A stretch of 64,000 nucleotides of DNA from Candidatus Peregrinibacteria bacterium GW2011_GWF2_38_29 (GCA_000992695.1 LBUS01000006.1:1-64000), one strand, 5' to 3'; counted from the first letter of the stretch, positions 8,914-18,444 are shown. Notes: generated from the sequence alone by a model not told the origin. Translations and numbers: made by a program.

Positions 8914-10340
8914 TGAATAACAAGGCTAAACAATTAACAAAGTACGTAATCATTGGAATATTTTTGATATTAACGCTCATGCCATTTATACAAATGCATT
9001 TTGGCATGTTCAAAGCTGGTTTCCTGGAAGAAAAAAGACTAAAAACTCAAATCCCAAAATTCAACATAGAAAACTTAAAAAATGGCTTGTTTATGGAGCA
9101 ATTTCAAAAATATTTTAATGATAATTTTGGATTCCGAGAAACACTAATAAAAATAAACAACATAGTAGACTACAACATTTTTAACAGCACTAATAACGAT
9201 AAGGTTGTTATAGGAAAAAACGATTATTTATTTTACACGGACTATCTTGAAGGCTATGACAAAAGATCTTTACTCACAGACAAAGAAATATCTGAAATTG
9301 TAAAAAATATATACACATTCCAAGCGGAACTGAATAAAAAAGGTATAAAATTTCTTTTTGTAATTACTCCGAATAAAAGCACGATTTATCCGGAACTTAT
9401 GCCGTTTACGTGTGAAAAATGCGATCATAATCACACTGAATTTTTAAAAGAATTAAACAAACAAAACGTAAATCATGTTGACCTGATTCAGTCTTTATCA
9501 AGTTATAAAAATAAATATTCGATTTACTACAAAAGAGATAGCCACTGGAACTACATCGGAGCATTCATAACGGCAAAAACAATAATAAATTATTTATCGG
9601 ATATAAACATAGAAAATGACGTAATATATAAAAATGTAGAAAATCAGAATGGGGACTTGGACAATTTACTTGGAATCCCGACTCAAAAAGAAACGAATAC
9701 AATCCCTGAGATAAAAAACCATAATCACGAAAAATTACCGCCAATCATGCTCTATGGAGACAGTTTTGCGGAAAATCTTGATTATTATATAAATGAATAC
9801 TCAACAAACTTTACAAGCATACGCATATCCATACCAAAGAACTCTTTAGAAAATTACAATATAAAAAATACAAAAATAGTAATTTTCGAAATAGCCGAAA
9901 GGTCTTTAGCCAGATTGAAAGAATATCAATTCGGTAATTTCGAAAATCAAACAAGAATACCATTTGAATCTTATCAATATACAGACCTGGACATGTCAAA
10001 TACAAAAGCTATAAGTTATGACATAAAAACAAATGGCAGAAAAAACAGCGCAATATCTCCAACCGGAGAAAACCCTTCAATGTCTTGGGACATTCCAAAG
10101 CCGGAATACGCTGATTATTTGCAAATAGATTTTCTATTACCGCCAACGGAATCAAACGCCGAAATCGAAGCAACGTCAGAAAACAATAAAACAATCGTGA
10201 AAACAATAAAATTCAAACCGGAAATGACACGATATATAATAAATATAAAATCGCCAAATAAATTAAAGGTCATTACGATAAAAACCGATGGAAAAACCGG
10301 ATATATAACAAGATCCATAAAACTAATGCATAAAATATAA
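8913..10340 (+). CDS. AlgJ/AlgX-like SGNH-type O-acetyltransferase
   Basis: A 475-residue protein with one N-terminal membrane anchor (YVIIGIFLILTLMPFI) and an extracytoplasmic AlgJ/AlgX-like domain. The catalytic triad elements are visible: YKRDSHWNYIGA (Asp-x-His) near residue 210 and a nucleophilic Ser in LYGDSFAENLDYY near residue 280. The last ~130 residues look beta-rich and may bind carbohydrate. The family transfers acetyl groups from an MBOAT partner to polysaccharide. The start overlaps the stop of the AlgI-like gene by one base, indicating coupling. Confidence 0.85.
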   Translation: MNNKAKQLTKYVIIGIFLILTLMPFIQMHFGMFKAGFLEEKRLKTQIPKFNIENLKNGLFMEQFQKYFNDNFGFRETLIKINNIVDYNIFNSTNNDKVVIGKNDYLFYTDYLEGYDKRSLLTDKEISEIVKNIYTFQAELNKKGIKFLFVITPNKSTIYPELMPFTCEKCDHNHTEFLKELNKQNVNHVDLIQSLSSYKNKYSIYYKRDSHWNYIGAFITAKTIINYLSDINIENDVIYKNVENQNGDLDNLLGIPTQKETNTIPEIKNHNHEKLPPIMLYGDSFAENLDYYINEYSTNFTSIRISIPKNSLENYNIKNTKIVIFEIAERSLARLKEYQFGNFENQTRIPFESYQYTDLDMSNTKAISYDIKTNGRKNSAISPTGENPSMSWDIPKPEYADYLQIDFLLPPTESNAEIEATSENNKTIVKTIKFKPEMTRYIINIKSPNKLKVITIKTDGKTGYITRSIKLMHKI

Positions 10341-10343
10341 TAT

Positions 10344-11306
10344 ATGAAACTCTTAATCACAGGCGGCGCCGGATTCATGGGCTCAAATTTCGTCCATTAC
10401 ATCCTAAAAAAATACCCGGATTATCAAATCGTTAATCTGGATAAGCTCACTTATGCCGGAAACCTGGATAACCTGCGCGATATTGAAAAAAATCCAAATT
10501 ATACATTTATAAAAGGCGATATAACTGACGAAGCGCTTGTCGATAAGCTTTTCCAAGATCACAAGTTCGATACGGTTATAAATTATGCCGCAGAAACACA
10601 CGTGGATCGCTCAATAACGGGCCCGCGCGACTTTGTCATAACCGACGTTGTCGGCACTTGCACGCTGCTTGAAGCCACAAAAAAGCATAACGTAAAAAAA
10701 TACGTTCAAATCAGCACCGATGAAGTATACGGAAGCATAAATAACGGCTCTTTTAACGAGATTTCTCCGTTTATGCCAAATAGTCCTTATAGCGCCTCGA
10801 AAGCGGGCGCAGACCACCTTTGCAGGGCTTATTTTGTAACCTACAACCTACCTGTAATCGTCACGCACTCGTGTAACGTCTTTGGTCCGTATCAATATCC
10901 AGAAAAGGTCATTCCCCTTTTCATCACAAATCTCATGCGCGGACTCAAGGTTCCGCTTTATGGTGATGGAAAAAATGTTCGCGAATGGATTTATGTTGAA
11001 GACCACTGTATTGCAATCGATGAAATTTTACATAAGGGTAGAATCGGCGAAGTTTACAATATTGGCACCGGAAACGAAATTCAAAACATAGATCTTACAA
11101 AAATGGTTTTTGAAAAAATGGGCGCAAATGAAGATCAAATTGAATATGTAAAAGACCGTCTTGGCCATGACAGACGCTATTCCGTAGATTTTTCAAAACT
11201 AAAAAATGAACTTGGCTGGACTCCAAAATTTTCCTTTTCAGAAGCGCTTTCAGAAACGATTAATTGGTATAAAAAAAACGAATCGTGGTGGAAAAAATTA
11301 ATTTAG
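10344..11306 (+). CDS. rfbB: dTDP-glucose 4,6-dehydratase (RfbB/RmlB)
   Basis: A 320-residue extended SDR with clear RmlB signatures: ITGGAGFMGSNFVHYIL, NLDKLTYAGNLDNL, INYAAETHVDRSI, QISTDEVYGS and YSASKAGADHL (Tyr-x3-Lys). It makes dTDP-4-keto-6-deoxyglucose, the first committed intermediate for dTDP-rhamnose and related sugars. No rmlA, rmlC or rmlD is in the window, so partners must lie elsewhere or another sugar is made. It follows the AlgJ-like gene after 3 nt. Its GC content seems slightly higher than its neighbours'. Confidence 0.94.
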   Translation: MKLLITGGAGFMGSNFVHYILKKYPDYQIVNLDKLTYAGNLDNLRDIEKNPNYTFIKGDITDEALVDKLFQDHKFDTVINYAAETHVDRSITGPRDFVITDVVGTCTLLEATKKHNVKKYVQISTDEVYGSINNGSFNEISPFMPNSPYSASKAGADHLCRAYFVTYNLPVIVTHSCNVFGPYQYPEKVIPLFITNLMRGLKVPLYGDGKNVREWIYVEDHCIAIDEILHKGRIGEVYNIGTGNEIQNIDLTKMVFEKMGANEDQIEYVKDRLGHDRRYSVDFSKLKNELGWTPKFSFSEALSETINWYKKNESWWKKLI

Positions 11307-12181
11307 GATTTGTAATAGTCACATACAACAGCGCGGATTGCATTGGTCGTCTTCTTCAAAGTTTACCGACCATAAAAAACGTTATAGTTATAGACAATAA
11401 TTCAACGGATAAAACATGTGAAATTGTTAAAAGCTTTGGCTGTGAATTAATTGCAAACAAGCACAACCAAGGATACGGAGCAGGCGTTAATCAAGGCATA
11501 AAGCTCTTATACGATAAATGTGATTATTTCTTCGTTTTAAACCCGGATATTATTATAAAATCGTTGAAACTCGACATAATTGATTTGCAAAAATACGGCA
11601 TAATCCAACCACTTGTACTTTTGCCAAACAGAAACGTAAACGTGGAAGAACTAAAAATGAATGTTCTTGGCTTTGTATACCCATTAAACTACAACTGCAC
11701 TCCTAAAATAAAATCAAAAAAAGAAACTACATTTTTCAGCGGCTCAGCCTTCGTTTTGAATAAAAAAACGCTCAAAAAAGTCGGATATTTTGATGAATCT
11801 TTATTTTTATATTATGAAGACGTCGATTATGCAATCAGATGCAATAGTGCAAATGAAAAAATCCTATTTAATCCAAATATAATTGTCGAACACGACTATA
11901 AAAATTCGATTGGCAACAAAAATAAAAAAAAATGGATCTTGAAAAATCGCAAAATTATCGCAAACAGATATTTTAAAAATATTTGGCGTAAATTACTTTT
12001 TATCAAAAAACAAAAACAAGACTTACACACTTTAACGGAAAATGAAAAAAACGTATTTACCGCTTATATAAAACCGGAGCTCCTTCTTGGATTCCACACA
12101 AAACAATTTTTTAAAATCACACGCCTACTAATAAACGTAATCGCAATCCCCTATTCGTTTATTATAAAACTTTTTATTTAA
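11285..12181 (+). CDS. Family 2 glycosyltransferase (rhamnosyltransferase-like)
   Basis: A 298-residue GT2 enzyme, without membrane helices except a hydrophobic C-terminal tail. It starts with VIVTYNSADCIGRLLQSLP, has the nucleotide-binding IDNNSTD and the FFVLNPDIII metal site, and the acceptor-side YYEDVDYAIRC motif common to WbbL-like rhamnosyltransferases. The start is GTG, 22 nt inside rfbB, which supports co-translation and hints at a dTDP-deoxysugar donor (inference). Its stop overlaps the convergent GT2 gene by 4 nt. Confidence 0.86.
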   Translation: MVEKINLGFVIVTYNSADCIGRLLQSLPTIKNVIVIDNNSTDKTCEIVKSFGCELIANKHNQGYGAGVNQGIKLLYDKCDYFFVLNPDIIIKSLKLDIIDLQKYGIIQPLVLLPNRNVNVEELKMNVLGFVYPLNYNCTPKIKSKKETTFFSGSAFVLNKKTLKKVGYFDESLFLYYEDVDYAIRCNSANEKILFNPNIIVEHDYKNSIGNKNKKKWILKNRKIIANRYFKNIWRKLLFIKKQKQDLHTLTENEKNVFTAYIKPELLLGFHTKQFFKITRLLINVIAIPYSFIIKLFI

Positions 12182-13227
12182 ATCTTAACTCTTCCTTGAA
12201 GCGCGGACCCGCGACCTTTCAAAATTATTTCAACAAAATATCTAAAATATTTTTTAAGAAAAAACTTCTGTTTTCGCAAGATGTACCAACTTGAAACATG
12301 TTTATGCTTCATTCGGGCTCGTCTTTCTTTCAAAATAGCCTTCAAATTTCGCAAAAATACAAATCTGGAATGAAGAAAAAGCCTAACGATTTCAAATTTT
12401 AAAAATATTAAATTCGTTAAAATGACAGAGATATCGCGAAATATAAAAAATGGCATATTCAAAAGCAAAACCAAAGCCGGAGTGTTATAAAAATATGCTT
12501 TAAGAAGATTGCCCTGAGATCTTAAAGCATACGCATAATTTCTGACTTTTTTAATCGAAGCATTAACCTTGTGATAAATAATCGATTTTGGCTCATAAAC
12601 ACATTTCCAACCATACAAGATACATCGCATAGACAAATCCGCATCCTCGTAATTTAAAAAAAACGATTCGTCGAAAAGCCCGCATTGCTTAAGTGTCTCA
12701 ACTCGATAAAGACTATCAGCACCGCACGCTCCCAGAATTTCACATCTTCCATTTAATTCTTCGCGCTTAAATCCCCTTCCTCTCGGCACAAAATCACCAC
12801 AATTCAAAAAATCGTGCCCCGCGTTTTCAATCAAATGGCGATTAGCATATTGTAAAGATAATCCCGCAACAACGCCTATCTTTAGATCTTTCTCAGCGGC
12901 TTCAACGGCTTTATTTAAAAAATCCGGCTCAACGATCGTGTCGTTATTCAAAAAATAAATATAATCACTCTTATTTTCTTTCAAAACATACCTGACAACA
13001 AAATTATTTCCACCCGCAAAACCCAAATTTTCTTTGCTAATAAAAGTGCGCAATTTTTCCATTTTAAACTCAAAAATTGCCTTAGACTGGCTTTCTTCCG
13101 AACCATTATCTATAAGCAGAATTTCAAAATTCGGATATACACATTTTTTCAAAGAGCCAAGACACTCAATTGTATCTTGCAGTCCATTATAATTAATCAT
13201 TACTATGGAAACTTTCGGAAAATTCAT
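12178..13227 (-). CDS. Family 2 glycosyltransferase
   Basis: A 349-residue GT2 enzyme: VSIVMINYNGLQDTIECLGSL at the start, LLIDNGSEE, the YFLNNDTIVEP metal site and LNYEDADLSMRC near residue 190. The C-terminal third contains a hydrophobic stretch (LVLLLNMPFFIFRDI) and a very basic tail, suggesting peripheral membrane attachment. It is the last of a three-gene minus-strand group with a DUF2304-like protein and a DPM1-like transferase. Donor and acceptor unknown. Confidence 0.86.
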   Translation of the reverse strand: MNFPKVSIVMINYNGLQDTIECLGSLKKCVYPNFEILLIDNGSEESQSKAIFEFKMEKLRTFISKENLGFAGGNNFVVRYVLKENKSDYIYFLNNDTIVEPDFLNKAVEAAEKDLKIGVVAGLSLQYANRHLIENAGHDFLNCGDFVPRGRGFKREELNGRCEILGACGADSLYRVETLKQCGLFDESFFLNYEDADLSMRCILYGWKCVYEPKSIIYHKVNASIKKVRNYAYALRSQGNLLKAYFYNTPALVLLLNMPFFIFRDISVILTNLIFLKFEIVRLFLHSRFVFLRNLKAILKERRARMKHKHVSSWYILRKQKFFLKKYFRYFVEIILKGRGSALQGRVKI

Positions 13228-13235
13228 AATAAAAT

Positions 13236-13613
13236 TTACTTATCTTTTTTTAAAACCCTATCAATATCATAGCTATCTAAAGCCGCCTTTCGCGTTAAGT
13301 CCGTAATTTTTTTATCTATATGCTCAACAACAACAAATGTACGAAAAAATGCATAGGTTAAAATTATCAACCATATTGCGAAAAATCCACTGGTACCGCT
13401 TTTAACGCCAAAAACTTGCGCAATGTAGTCTATAATAAAAGGGAAAAATGCAAGTCCGCCAATAACTCCCCACGTTACAACCCAAACAATAAGTTCTTTC
13501 AAAGTTCTTTCATGCCTTCTATATCTTGAAATCATTTTAAGAATCATTACTAAACAAAAAATCGTAGTAATAAGTTGATATAAAGCAAACCCATGAAAAG
13601 TAAAAACATTCAT
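13236..13613 (-). CDS. DUF2304-like small membrane protein
   Basis: A 125-residue protein with three predicted membrane helices (LYQLITTIFCLVMIL, LIVWVVTWGVIGGLAFF, FFAIWLIILTYAFFRTFVV) and a charged C-terminal tail. Size, helix layout and position beside a polyprenyl-phosphate glycosyltransferase match the DUF2304 family, often found as a partner of DPM1-like enzymes. The molecular role of that family is not established. It sits 2 nt after the transferase gene. Confidence 0.7.
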   Translation of the reverse strand: MNVFTFHGFALYQLITTIFCLVMILKMISRYRRHERTLKELIVWVVTWGVIGGLAFFPFIIDYIAQVFGVKSGTSGFFAIWLIILTYAFFRTFVVVEHIDKKITDLTRKAALDSYDIDRVLKKDK

Positions 13614-13615
13614 AT

Positions 13616-14287
13616 TTATCTCATTAATGATCTAACAATTAATTTAAACCCTGTTTCAAGCCCATGGGCAAAGTTTTGACCCTTTAACTTCGTATAATCG
13701 GTGTAAGAAACCTTAACCGGCACTTCAATAAAACTTAAATGGGTTTCTTTAATTTCACGAAAAATCTCGGAACAATATTCAAACCGATTTGCGGTAATCC
13801 GAATTTTTTTAGCCGCTTCTCGACTAAAAACCTTTATGCCGGATTGACTATCGGTTGAATAAATTCCTGATATCAAATAAGTAAGAAGATTTCCAATTTT
13901 ATTAAACATTTTACGGCTAAATGGAATTTTCTGCTTATTTAAAAAGCGTGAACCTATCACAACATCATATTTTCGCTTTAAAATCGGTTCGATTAAACGC
14001 TCTATATCGTTCGCAAAATGCTGGCAATCCGCATCAAAAGTCACAATCGCGTCTGCGCCGTTTTTTAATGCAAAATCAATGCCGGTTTGCGTTGCCGCAC
14101 CAACACCACAATTAATAACGTGCTTTACGGCACTTGCACCGGCCCTTTCCGCCTCTTCAAAGGTTTTATCCGAACTACCATCGTCCACAACCACAATATG
14201 GTCATACCCGTGCGTTTTTAAATCATGCACAGCGCGACTAACTGTTTTTGCCTCATTGTAAGCCGGAATGACTATAAAAGTTTTCAC
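13616..14287 (-). CDS. DPM1-like polyprenyl-phosphate glycosyltransferase
   Basis: A 223-residue GT2 enzyme resembling dolichyl/polyprenyl-phosphate mannosyltransferases: FIVIPAYNEAKTVSRAVHDL, VVVDDGSSDKT, the metal site VTFDADCQHF near residue 90 and IGSRFLNKQKIPFSR. Such enzymes load a sugar on the lipid carrier for use outside the membrane. No C-terminal membrane helices are present, so the DUF2304-like neighbour may supply the membrane part (inference). First gene of its minus-strand group. Confidence 0.85.
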   Translation of the reverse strand: MKTFIVIPAYNEAKTVSRAVHDLKTHGYDHIVVVDDGSSDKTFEEAERAGASAVKHVINCGVGAATQTGIDFALKNGADAIVTFDADCQHFANDIERLIEPILKRKYDVVIGSRFLNKQKIPFSRKMFNKIGNLLTYLISGIYSTDSQSGIKVFSREAAKKIRITANRFEYCSEIFREIKETHLSFIEVPVKVSYTDYTKLKGQNFAHGLETGFKLIVRSLMR

Positions 14288-14328
14288 GGCGTTAGTTTAT
14301 ACCTTCAAAAACCAATCTGCAATATTTG

Positions 14329-14337
14329 TGCTAAAAT
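14329..14337 (+). promoter_or_regulatory. Possible extended -10 promoter of the ligase-like gene
   Basis: TG-C-TAAAAT lies 24 nt before the ATG at 14362; there is no clear -35. The leader that follows contains the CCCTCAC element just before the start. Confidence 0.35.
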
Positions 14338-14361
14338 ACTCTCGAATTAACAACCCTCACA

Positions 14362-16311
14362 ATGAAAAAACTTTTGATCTTAATACCGTTTGCAATAACA
14401 TTTGTTTTTGCAATATTATATCGTGGCGGAATCTCATTGCACAGCCATTTTTTATGGGCCGGACTATTATTTATACCGGCGTTAACGCTTTTATTTACGC
14501 ACAATAAAATTAAGCAACAAGACAAAAAAAGCCTATTCGCAAACATTTTTCTTATACTTTTTGTTGCAACATTTCTCTTATCAATTGCACTCGCACCAAT
14601 AAACAGCTTTGGAATATATGATTTTTTGACATATATAAGCGGAGCAGTAACGTTTTTAATAATCAGCCAACTTTCATTAAGTCAAAAAACACTTGATAAA
14701 GGGTTTACATTTTTAGTCGCATCAGCATCAGGATTAAGCCTTGCAGGACTCATCTTTTATATTTACCTATCACCAACTCGCCTATTCTCAACATTTGTTG
14801 ATTTCAATATGCTCGCCGTATCTTTTCCAAACGCATTCGCACTATTTTTACTTCTAATTATTCCAATAACAATTTATAAACTTTTGAATGCGGAAGGTGC
14901 AAAATTGAAACTTTATACAATCGCAACGATGCTTCAACTTTCAGCCTTCATTCTAACGTTCTCAAGGACATCATGGCTAATGCTTATCATTGCAGGAATT
15001 ATTGCAATCATCATTCTTATCAAAAAATTAAAAACATCAAAAAACTTTTTAATCTTAAGCGGAAAACGCATAGCATTCACATTATTGATAGCATTGCTTT
15101 TGGCTTATGGATGCTCGCTTTTCAGATCTATAAATCACGAAACGCAAAACCCATACAGCAAAATAACATTCCAAGCCGACGAAGGAAAAACTTCATACAC
15201 AGACCGATTAAACCTGTTTGGAGCTTCAATGAAAATCTTTTCGGAAAATCCATGGATAGGATATGGACCTTCAGCTTTTGATCAAATTGCAAAAAATCAT
15301 CAACACAACTTGTATTTAAAAATCGCTAACGATAGCGGAGTTTTTGCGCTCGCATTTTTCATCGCATTCTTAATCTTCATCGCTCTATCAATTAAAAAAC
15401 TAACACCGGAAATAATAGTCTTAGGAACGTCTATTCTACTTGCACTCGGTCAAAGCGAGATGGATTTTAATTTAAATTTCGTATCAAACTCATTATTATT
15501 TTGGGGATTTTTAGGAATAATCGCATCCCTATCTCAACAAAACAAAATTTCCAAAAAGCTTACGCCTGGATATAAAAACCCGTATATCATTTTAGCCGCA
15601 TTGTTTAGCCTTATTTTACTATTCGTATCCGCGCATGAAGGATTCTATAAATTAAGATACAAAGAAGGCCAAAGTTTATATAAAAATGGTAAATACGAAG
15701 ACGCGTTAATAAAATTCGAGTCCGCCGAACCGCTATTCTTCAAGCAAGATTTAAATTATTTAATTGGCAAAACATACATTCGAATGTCCAAGAAAGCTCC
15801 ACCTTATTCAAACTTAGGAATAAGATTTTTATCAAAGCTTCCACAAAATGAAAAATCAATTGCCGTAAAAACGGTAATATACGAATTATGCCTTATTAAT
15901 GAAAAAAAAGAATGTCTAACATGGGCAGTTCCGGAGCTTAAAAAAATATATGAATACACAAAATCAAACTTAAATTTAAATAAAAATGTTCGCATTTATT
16001 ATGACTATTTAACGGCTTTATATAAATCCAGATTAGACTACGAAATCAAAAATCTTTTACCGGAAATCCATGCATTTTTAGATCAATATCAAGTTGCAAT
16101 AGAACATAATGAACAGCTCGCAATAACTAGCGAAAACCCGGGATATGCTCTAAAAATACACGATCTTATTATTGATTTCGCAAAAAAATTCAAAGAAAGC
16201 GAATCTGAAATAAACAAATTAACACTTACAAAGGCAAGATTAAACCGCGCAATAAATAATGAAACAAGAAAATACAAAACCCTCTACGGCCAAGACCCGG
16301 AAGTTGAATAA
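14362..16311 (+). CDS. O-antigen ligase/polymerase-like membrane protein with C-terminal TPR-like repeats
   Basis: A 649-residue protein with about ten to twelve hydrophobic helices in the first ~425 residues. The long outer loop between helices and the HNLYLKIANDSGVFAL segment around residue 315 match the Wzy_C/WaaL ligase-polymerase superfamily (also FSRTSWLM near 200, GYGPSAF near 300). The last ~220 residues are soluble and helical, starting with a TPR-like unit (YKEGQSLYKNGKYEDALIKF). Ligases with TPR tails include protein O-oligosaccharyltransferases. It could attach the locus glycan to lipid or to a surface protein such as the SLH protein (inference). Its 3' end overlaps rdgB by 53 nt. 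Confidence 0.82.
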   Translation: MKKLLILIPFAITFVFAILYRGGISLHSHFLWAGLLFIPALTLLFTHNKIKQQDKKSLFANIFLILFVATFLLSIALAPINSFGIYDFLTYISGAVTFLIISQLSLSQKTLDKGFTFLVASASGLSLAGLIFYIYLSPTRLFSTFVDFNMLAVSFPNAFALFLLLIIPITIYKLLNAEGAKLKLYTIATMLQLSAFILTFSRTSWLMLIIAGIIAIIILIKKLKTSKNFLILSGKRIAFTLLIALLLAYGCSLFRSINHETQNPYSKITFQADEGKTSYTDRLNLFGASMKIFSENPWIGYGPSAFDQIAKNHQHNLYLKIANDSGVFALAFFIAFLIFIALSIKKLTPEIIVLGTSILLALGQSEMDFNLNFVSNSLLFWGFLGIIASLSQQNKISKKLTPGYKNPYIILAALFSLILLFVSAHEGFYKLRYKEGQSLYKNGKYEDALIKFESAEPLFFKQDLNYLIGKTYIRMSKKAPPYSNLGIRFLSKLPQNEKSIAVKTVIYELCLINEKKECLTWAVPELKKIYEYTKSNLNLNKNVRIYYDYLTALYKSRLDYEIKNLLPEIHAFLDQYQVAIEHNEQLAITSENPGYALKIHDLIIDFAKKFKESESEINKLTLTKARLNRAINNETRKYKTLYGQDPEVE

Positions 16312-16933
16312 AAAACCTGCAAGCAAACCGCTCCTCTTAATCGGCACAAGCAATCCTGGAAAATTCAACGAAATAAAAGAAGTTTTACACGGATTACCAT
16401 TGAAATTCATAATGCCGCAAGATCTGGGAATAAAAGATTCTCCGCATGAATCAGGCAAAACATACAAAGCAAACGCAAAAATAAAAGCAAAATTTTATTT
16501 TGAAAAATCAGGCGGAATAAATACGCTCGCAGAGGACTCCGGAATTGAAATTCATGCACTCCCAAACGCGCTCGGCCACAAAACGCGCAGATGGGGCAAA
16601 GGAGAAAAAGCATCAGACGCAGAATGGCTAACGCATTTTCTAAAACAAATGAGTCGTGTATCGGAATCAAAAAGAACTGCTGAATTCAAATGCACAGCCG
16701 TTTTAATTTGGAATAAAAAAACTCACATTTTCGAAGGATCCTGCAAAGGAAAAATAACACACGGGCCTGAGGCACCAATTTTAAAAGGGCTCCCCCTCTC
16801 TTCGTGCTTTAGGCCTGATGGTCAAAAGAAAGTTTATGCAGCGCTTTCCGCGCACGCCAAAAACAAAATCAGCCATAGAGGACAAGCGACATCTAAGGCA
16901 AAAACTAAACTAAAAAAACTATTATTATTTTAA
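16259..16933 (+). CDS. rdgB: RdgB/HAM1-family XTP/dITP diphosphatase
   Basis: A 224-residue NTP pyrophosphatase that removes non-canonical purine triphosphates. It has the substrate loop IGTSNPGKFNEIKEVL, the acidic LAEDSGIEIHALPN, and the C-terminal SHRGQA signature. The middle is diverged: the usual GPYSARF-like stretch is replaced by ALGHKTRRW. The first ~25 residues are a basic low-complexity extension lying on the end of the ligase gene; a TTG at 16306 could be the true start. Apparently co-transcribed with the ligase. Confidence 0.85.
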   Translation: MKQENTKPSTAKTRKLNKKPASKPLLLIGTSNPGKFNEIKEVLHGLPLKFIMPQDLGIKDSPHESGKTYKANAKIKAKFYFEKSGGINTLAEDSGIEIHALPNALGHKTRRWGKGEKASDAEWLTHFLKQMSRVSESKRTAEFKCTAVLIWNKKTHIFEGSCKGKITHGPEAPILKGLPLSSCFRPDGQKKVYAALSAHAKNKISHRGQATSKAKTKLKKLLLF

Positions 16934-16939
16934 CGTTTG

Positions 16940-16980
16940 AACTTTATCGTTCATTTAGATTTTGAGCTTTGGATTTTGTA
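16940..16980 (+). repeat. Degenerate TTTTGAGCTTTG-type repeat, copy A
   Basis: The gap between convergent rdgB and the sigma-like gene contains GATTTTGAGCTTTGGATTTTG, a short degenerate tandem run. It shares TTTTGAGCTTTG exactly with the run at the pdxS/pdxT junction. Confidence 0.5.
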
Positions 16981-16981
16981 A

Positions 16982-18376
16982 TTATTTTTCTATCTTCCTC
17001 CACTCTCTCGTCTCCCATCTAAGTCCACTTAATTCTCTATATGTGAACACTTCTGTGCCATCGTTCTTAATATTCACAGCCAAATTCACAAGCTGATTAA
17101 TTTTATTAACTTCCGCGCTATCAACTTTTCTTGGTGGCAAAACTTTTTCAAGAACAGCTTTTCTAAAAGCATTCTTATATTCTTCACTGAAATCCGCAAT
17201 ATATGTAACTCTCGAATAAACATTTGTACCAAAATAAATCGCAATACCAACTGCAATAACAACTATGACCGCAAAAACCGAAATCACCGCGCCTTGAACC
17301 CTTCTCCACAAGTCACCAAAACTAAACGGCTCTTCATCGGAGAATTGCTCTTGCTGAACTTGTTCCGGAACAGCCTCAAATCGCGACTCCATATCCATAT
17401 CTTGCGTAATTTGAGCCATTGGTTGAAAGCCTGAATCTGGTTGAAATTCCGGCTCCGGTTGAAATTGCTGCTCTGGTTGAAAAGAAGCTTCAGGATTAAA
17501 TTGAACCGATTCCTCCGGCTGAAATCGCTCTTCAGCTTGAAAAGCAACCTCCGGTTGAATTAATTGCTCAGATTGAAGTTCAGGCTCCAGTTGAACGGAT
17601 TGCTCTGCTTGAAATTCAGACTCTGCTTGAAAAGAAGCCTCAGGATTAAACTGAGCAGGCTCTTCCGGCTGAAATTGCTGCTCAGGACGAAATTCGACTT
17701 GCGCTTCTTCCGCAGGCTTTCTATCAAACATGTTTTGATTATTTTTTTCTTGCGAAAGCTTCATAACGTTTTCCTTAATTTGGTCTTTTAAACCGGCATT
17801 TTCGGTAATATTTATCGCAAGCTTAATGCTATCAAAAAAATTATTCACATTCCCAAAATAATTTATATGTTTTCCGGCTCCGGACGAAGCGGTAACAAGT
17901 AGCTCACGAACCTTTTGAAGCACATCATATATTTTTCTTGGAGCTTCTTTTGGGTGCATTTGAATCGTTTTAACGATTTCCGAATCAGTCATTTCTTCAA
18001 AAAACTTTAACCATAAAACTTCACGCTCAAGCACGTCCAGGTGCGAAACAAGCTCAAACATAGCCTGTGGAATCATTGCGCTTTCACCACCGGCATCAAC
18101 TTTAAAAGTATTCTGCAAAAAAACCGGTCTTTTGGTCCCACCGGAAACGCTTCCAGGCACAACAATTGGCTCATTTTTAACCAATTTCCAAGAATAGCTA
18201 TACATAAAAGGCAAAAACGGATAAACCGCCATAGGCTCAATATCAGCCTTCTCATAAACATACAAAAACAACTTTTCCATCATCTCGCGCACCTTCACGT
18301 CATCATATATTCTAAGCGTAAAATAACGATACGCGTCCAAGAAATAACGATCATATAATTCATTAAAATCAGCCAT
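16982..18376 (-). CDS. Membrane-anchored sigma-70-like (ECF-type) protein with Gln/Glu repeats
   Basis: 464 residues. Residues 1-70 resemble sigma region 2 (FNELYDRYFLDAYRYFTLRI, then KLFLYVYEKAD). Residues ~130-180 resemble region 4 with its helix-turn-helix (LDVLEREVLWLKFFEEMTDSEIV). Residues ~220-325 are imperfect Phe-Gln-Pro-Glu repeats (FQPEEPAQFNPEASFQ). One membrane helix follows at ~362-384 (VISVFAVIVVIAVGIAIYF), then an ~80-residue outer domain. I read it as a membrane-tethered ECF-like factor, or a degenerate sigma fold used for another purpose. It stands alone behind a strong promoter, with no separate anti-sigma gene nearby. DNA-contact residues are too diverged to judge activity. 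Confidence 0.65.
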   Translation of the reverse strand: MADFNELYDRYFLDAYRYFTLRIYDDVKVREMMEKLFLYVYEKADIEPMAVYPFLPFMYSYSWKLVKNEPIVVPGSVSGGTKRPVFLQNTFKVDAGGESAMIPQAMFELVSHLDVLEREVLWLKFFEEMTDSEIVKTIQMHPKEAPRKIYDVLQKVRELLVTASSGAGKHINYFGNVNNFFDSIKLAINITENAGLKDQIKENVMKLSQEKNNQNMFDRKPAEEAQVEFRPEQQFQPEEPAQFNPEASFQAESEFQAEQSVQLEPELQSEQLIQPEVAFQAEERFQPEESVQFNPEASFQPEQQFQPEPEFQPDSGFQPMAQITQDMDMESRFEAVPEQVQQEQFSDEEPFSFGDLWRRVQGAVISVFAVIVVIAVGIAIYFGTNVYSRVTYIADFSEEYKNAFRKAVLEKVLPPRKVDSAEVNKINQLVNLAVNIKNDGTEVFTYRELSGLRWETREWRKIEK

Positions 18377-18405
18377 ATTTTTTATAAATTTGTAAAAAGG
18401 AGTTT

Positions 18406-18434
18406 ATTGTAAATCTTATGATGCAATATGTCAA
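18406..18434 (-). promoter_or_regulatory. Promoter of the sigma-like gene
   Basis: Minus strand: TTGACA, exactly 17 nt, then TACAAT. The -10 lies 30 nt before the ATG at 18376, giving a leader of about 23 nt without a purine-rich ribosome site. Confidence 0.7.
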
Positions 18435-18444
18435 GACCGAAATC

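Noticed and set aside
17400-17720. CRISPR-like or tandem DNA repeat in the sigma-like gene
   Set aside because: The repetition is of imperfect protein units (Phe-Gln-Pro-Glu) inside an open frame, without constant repeats and spacers.
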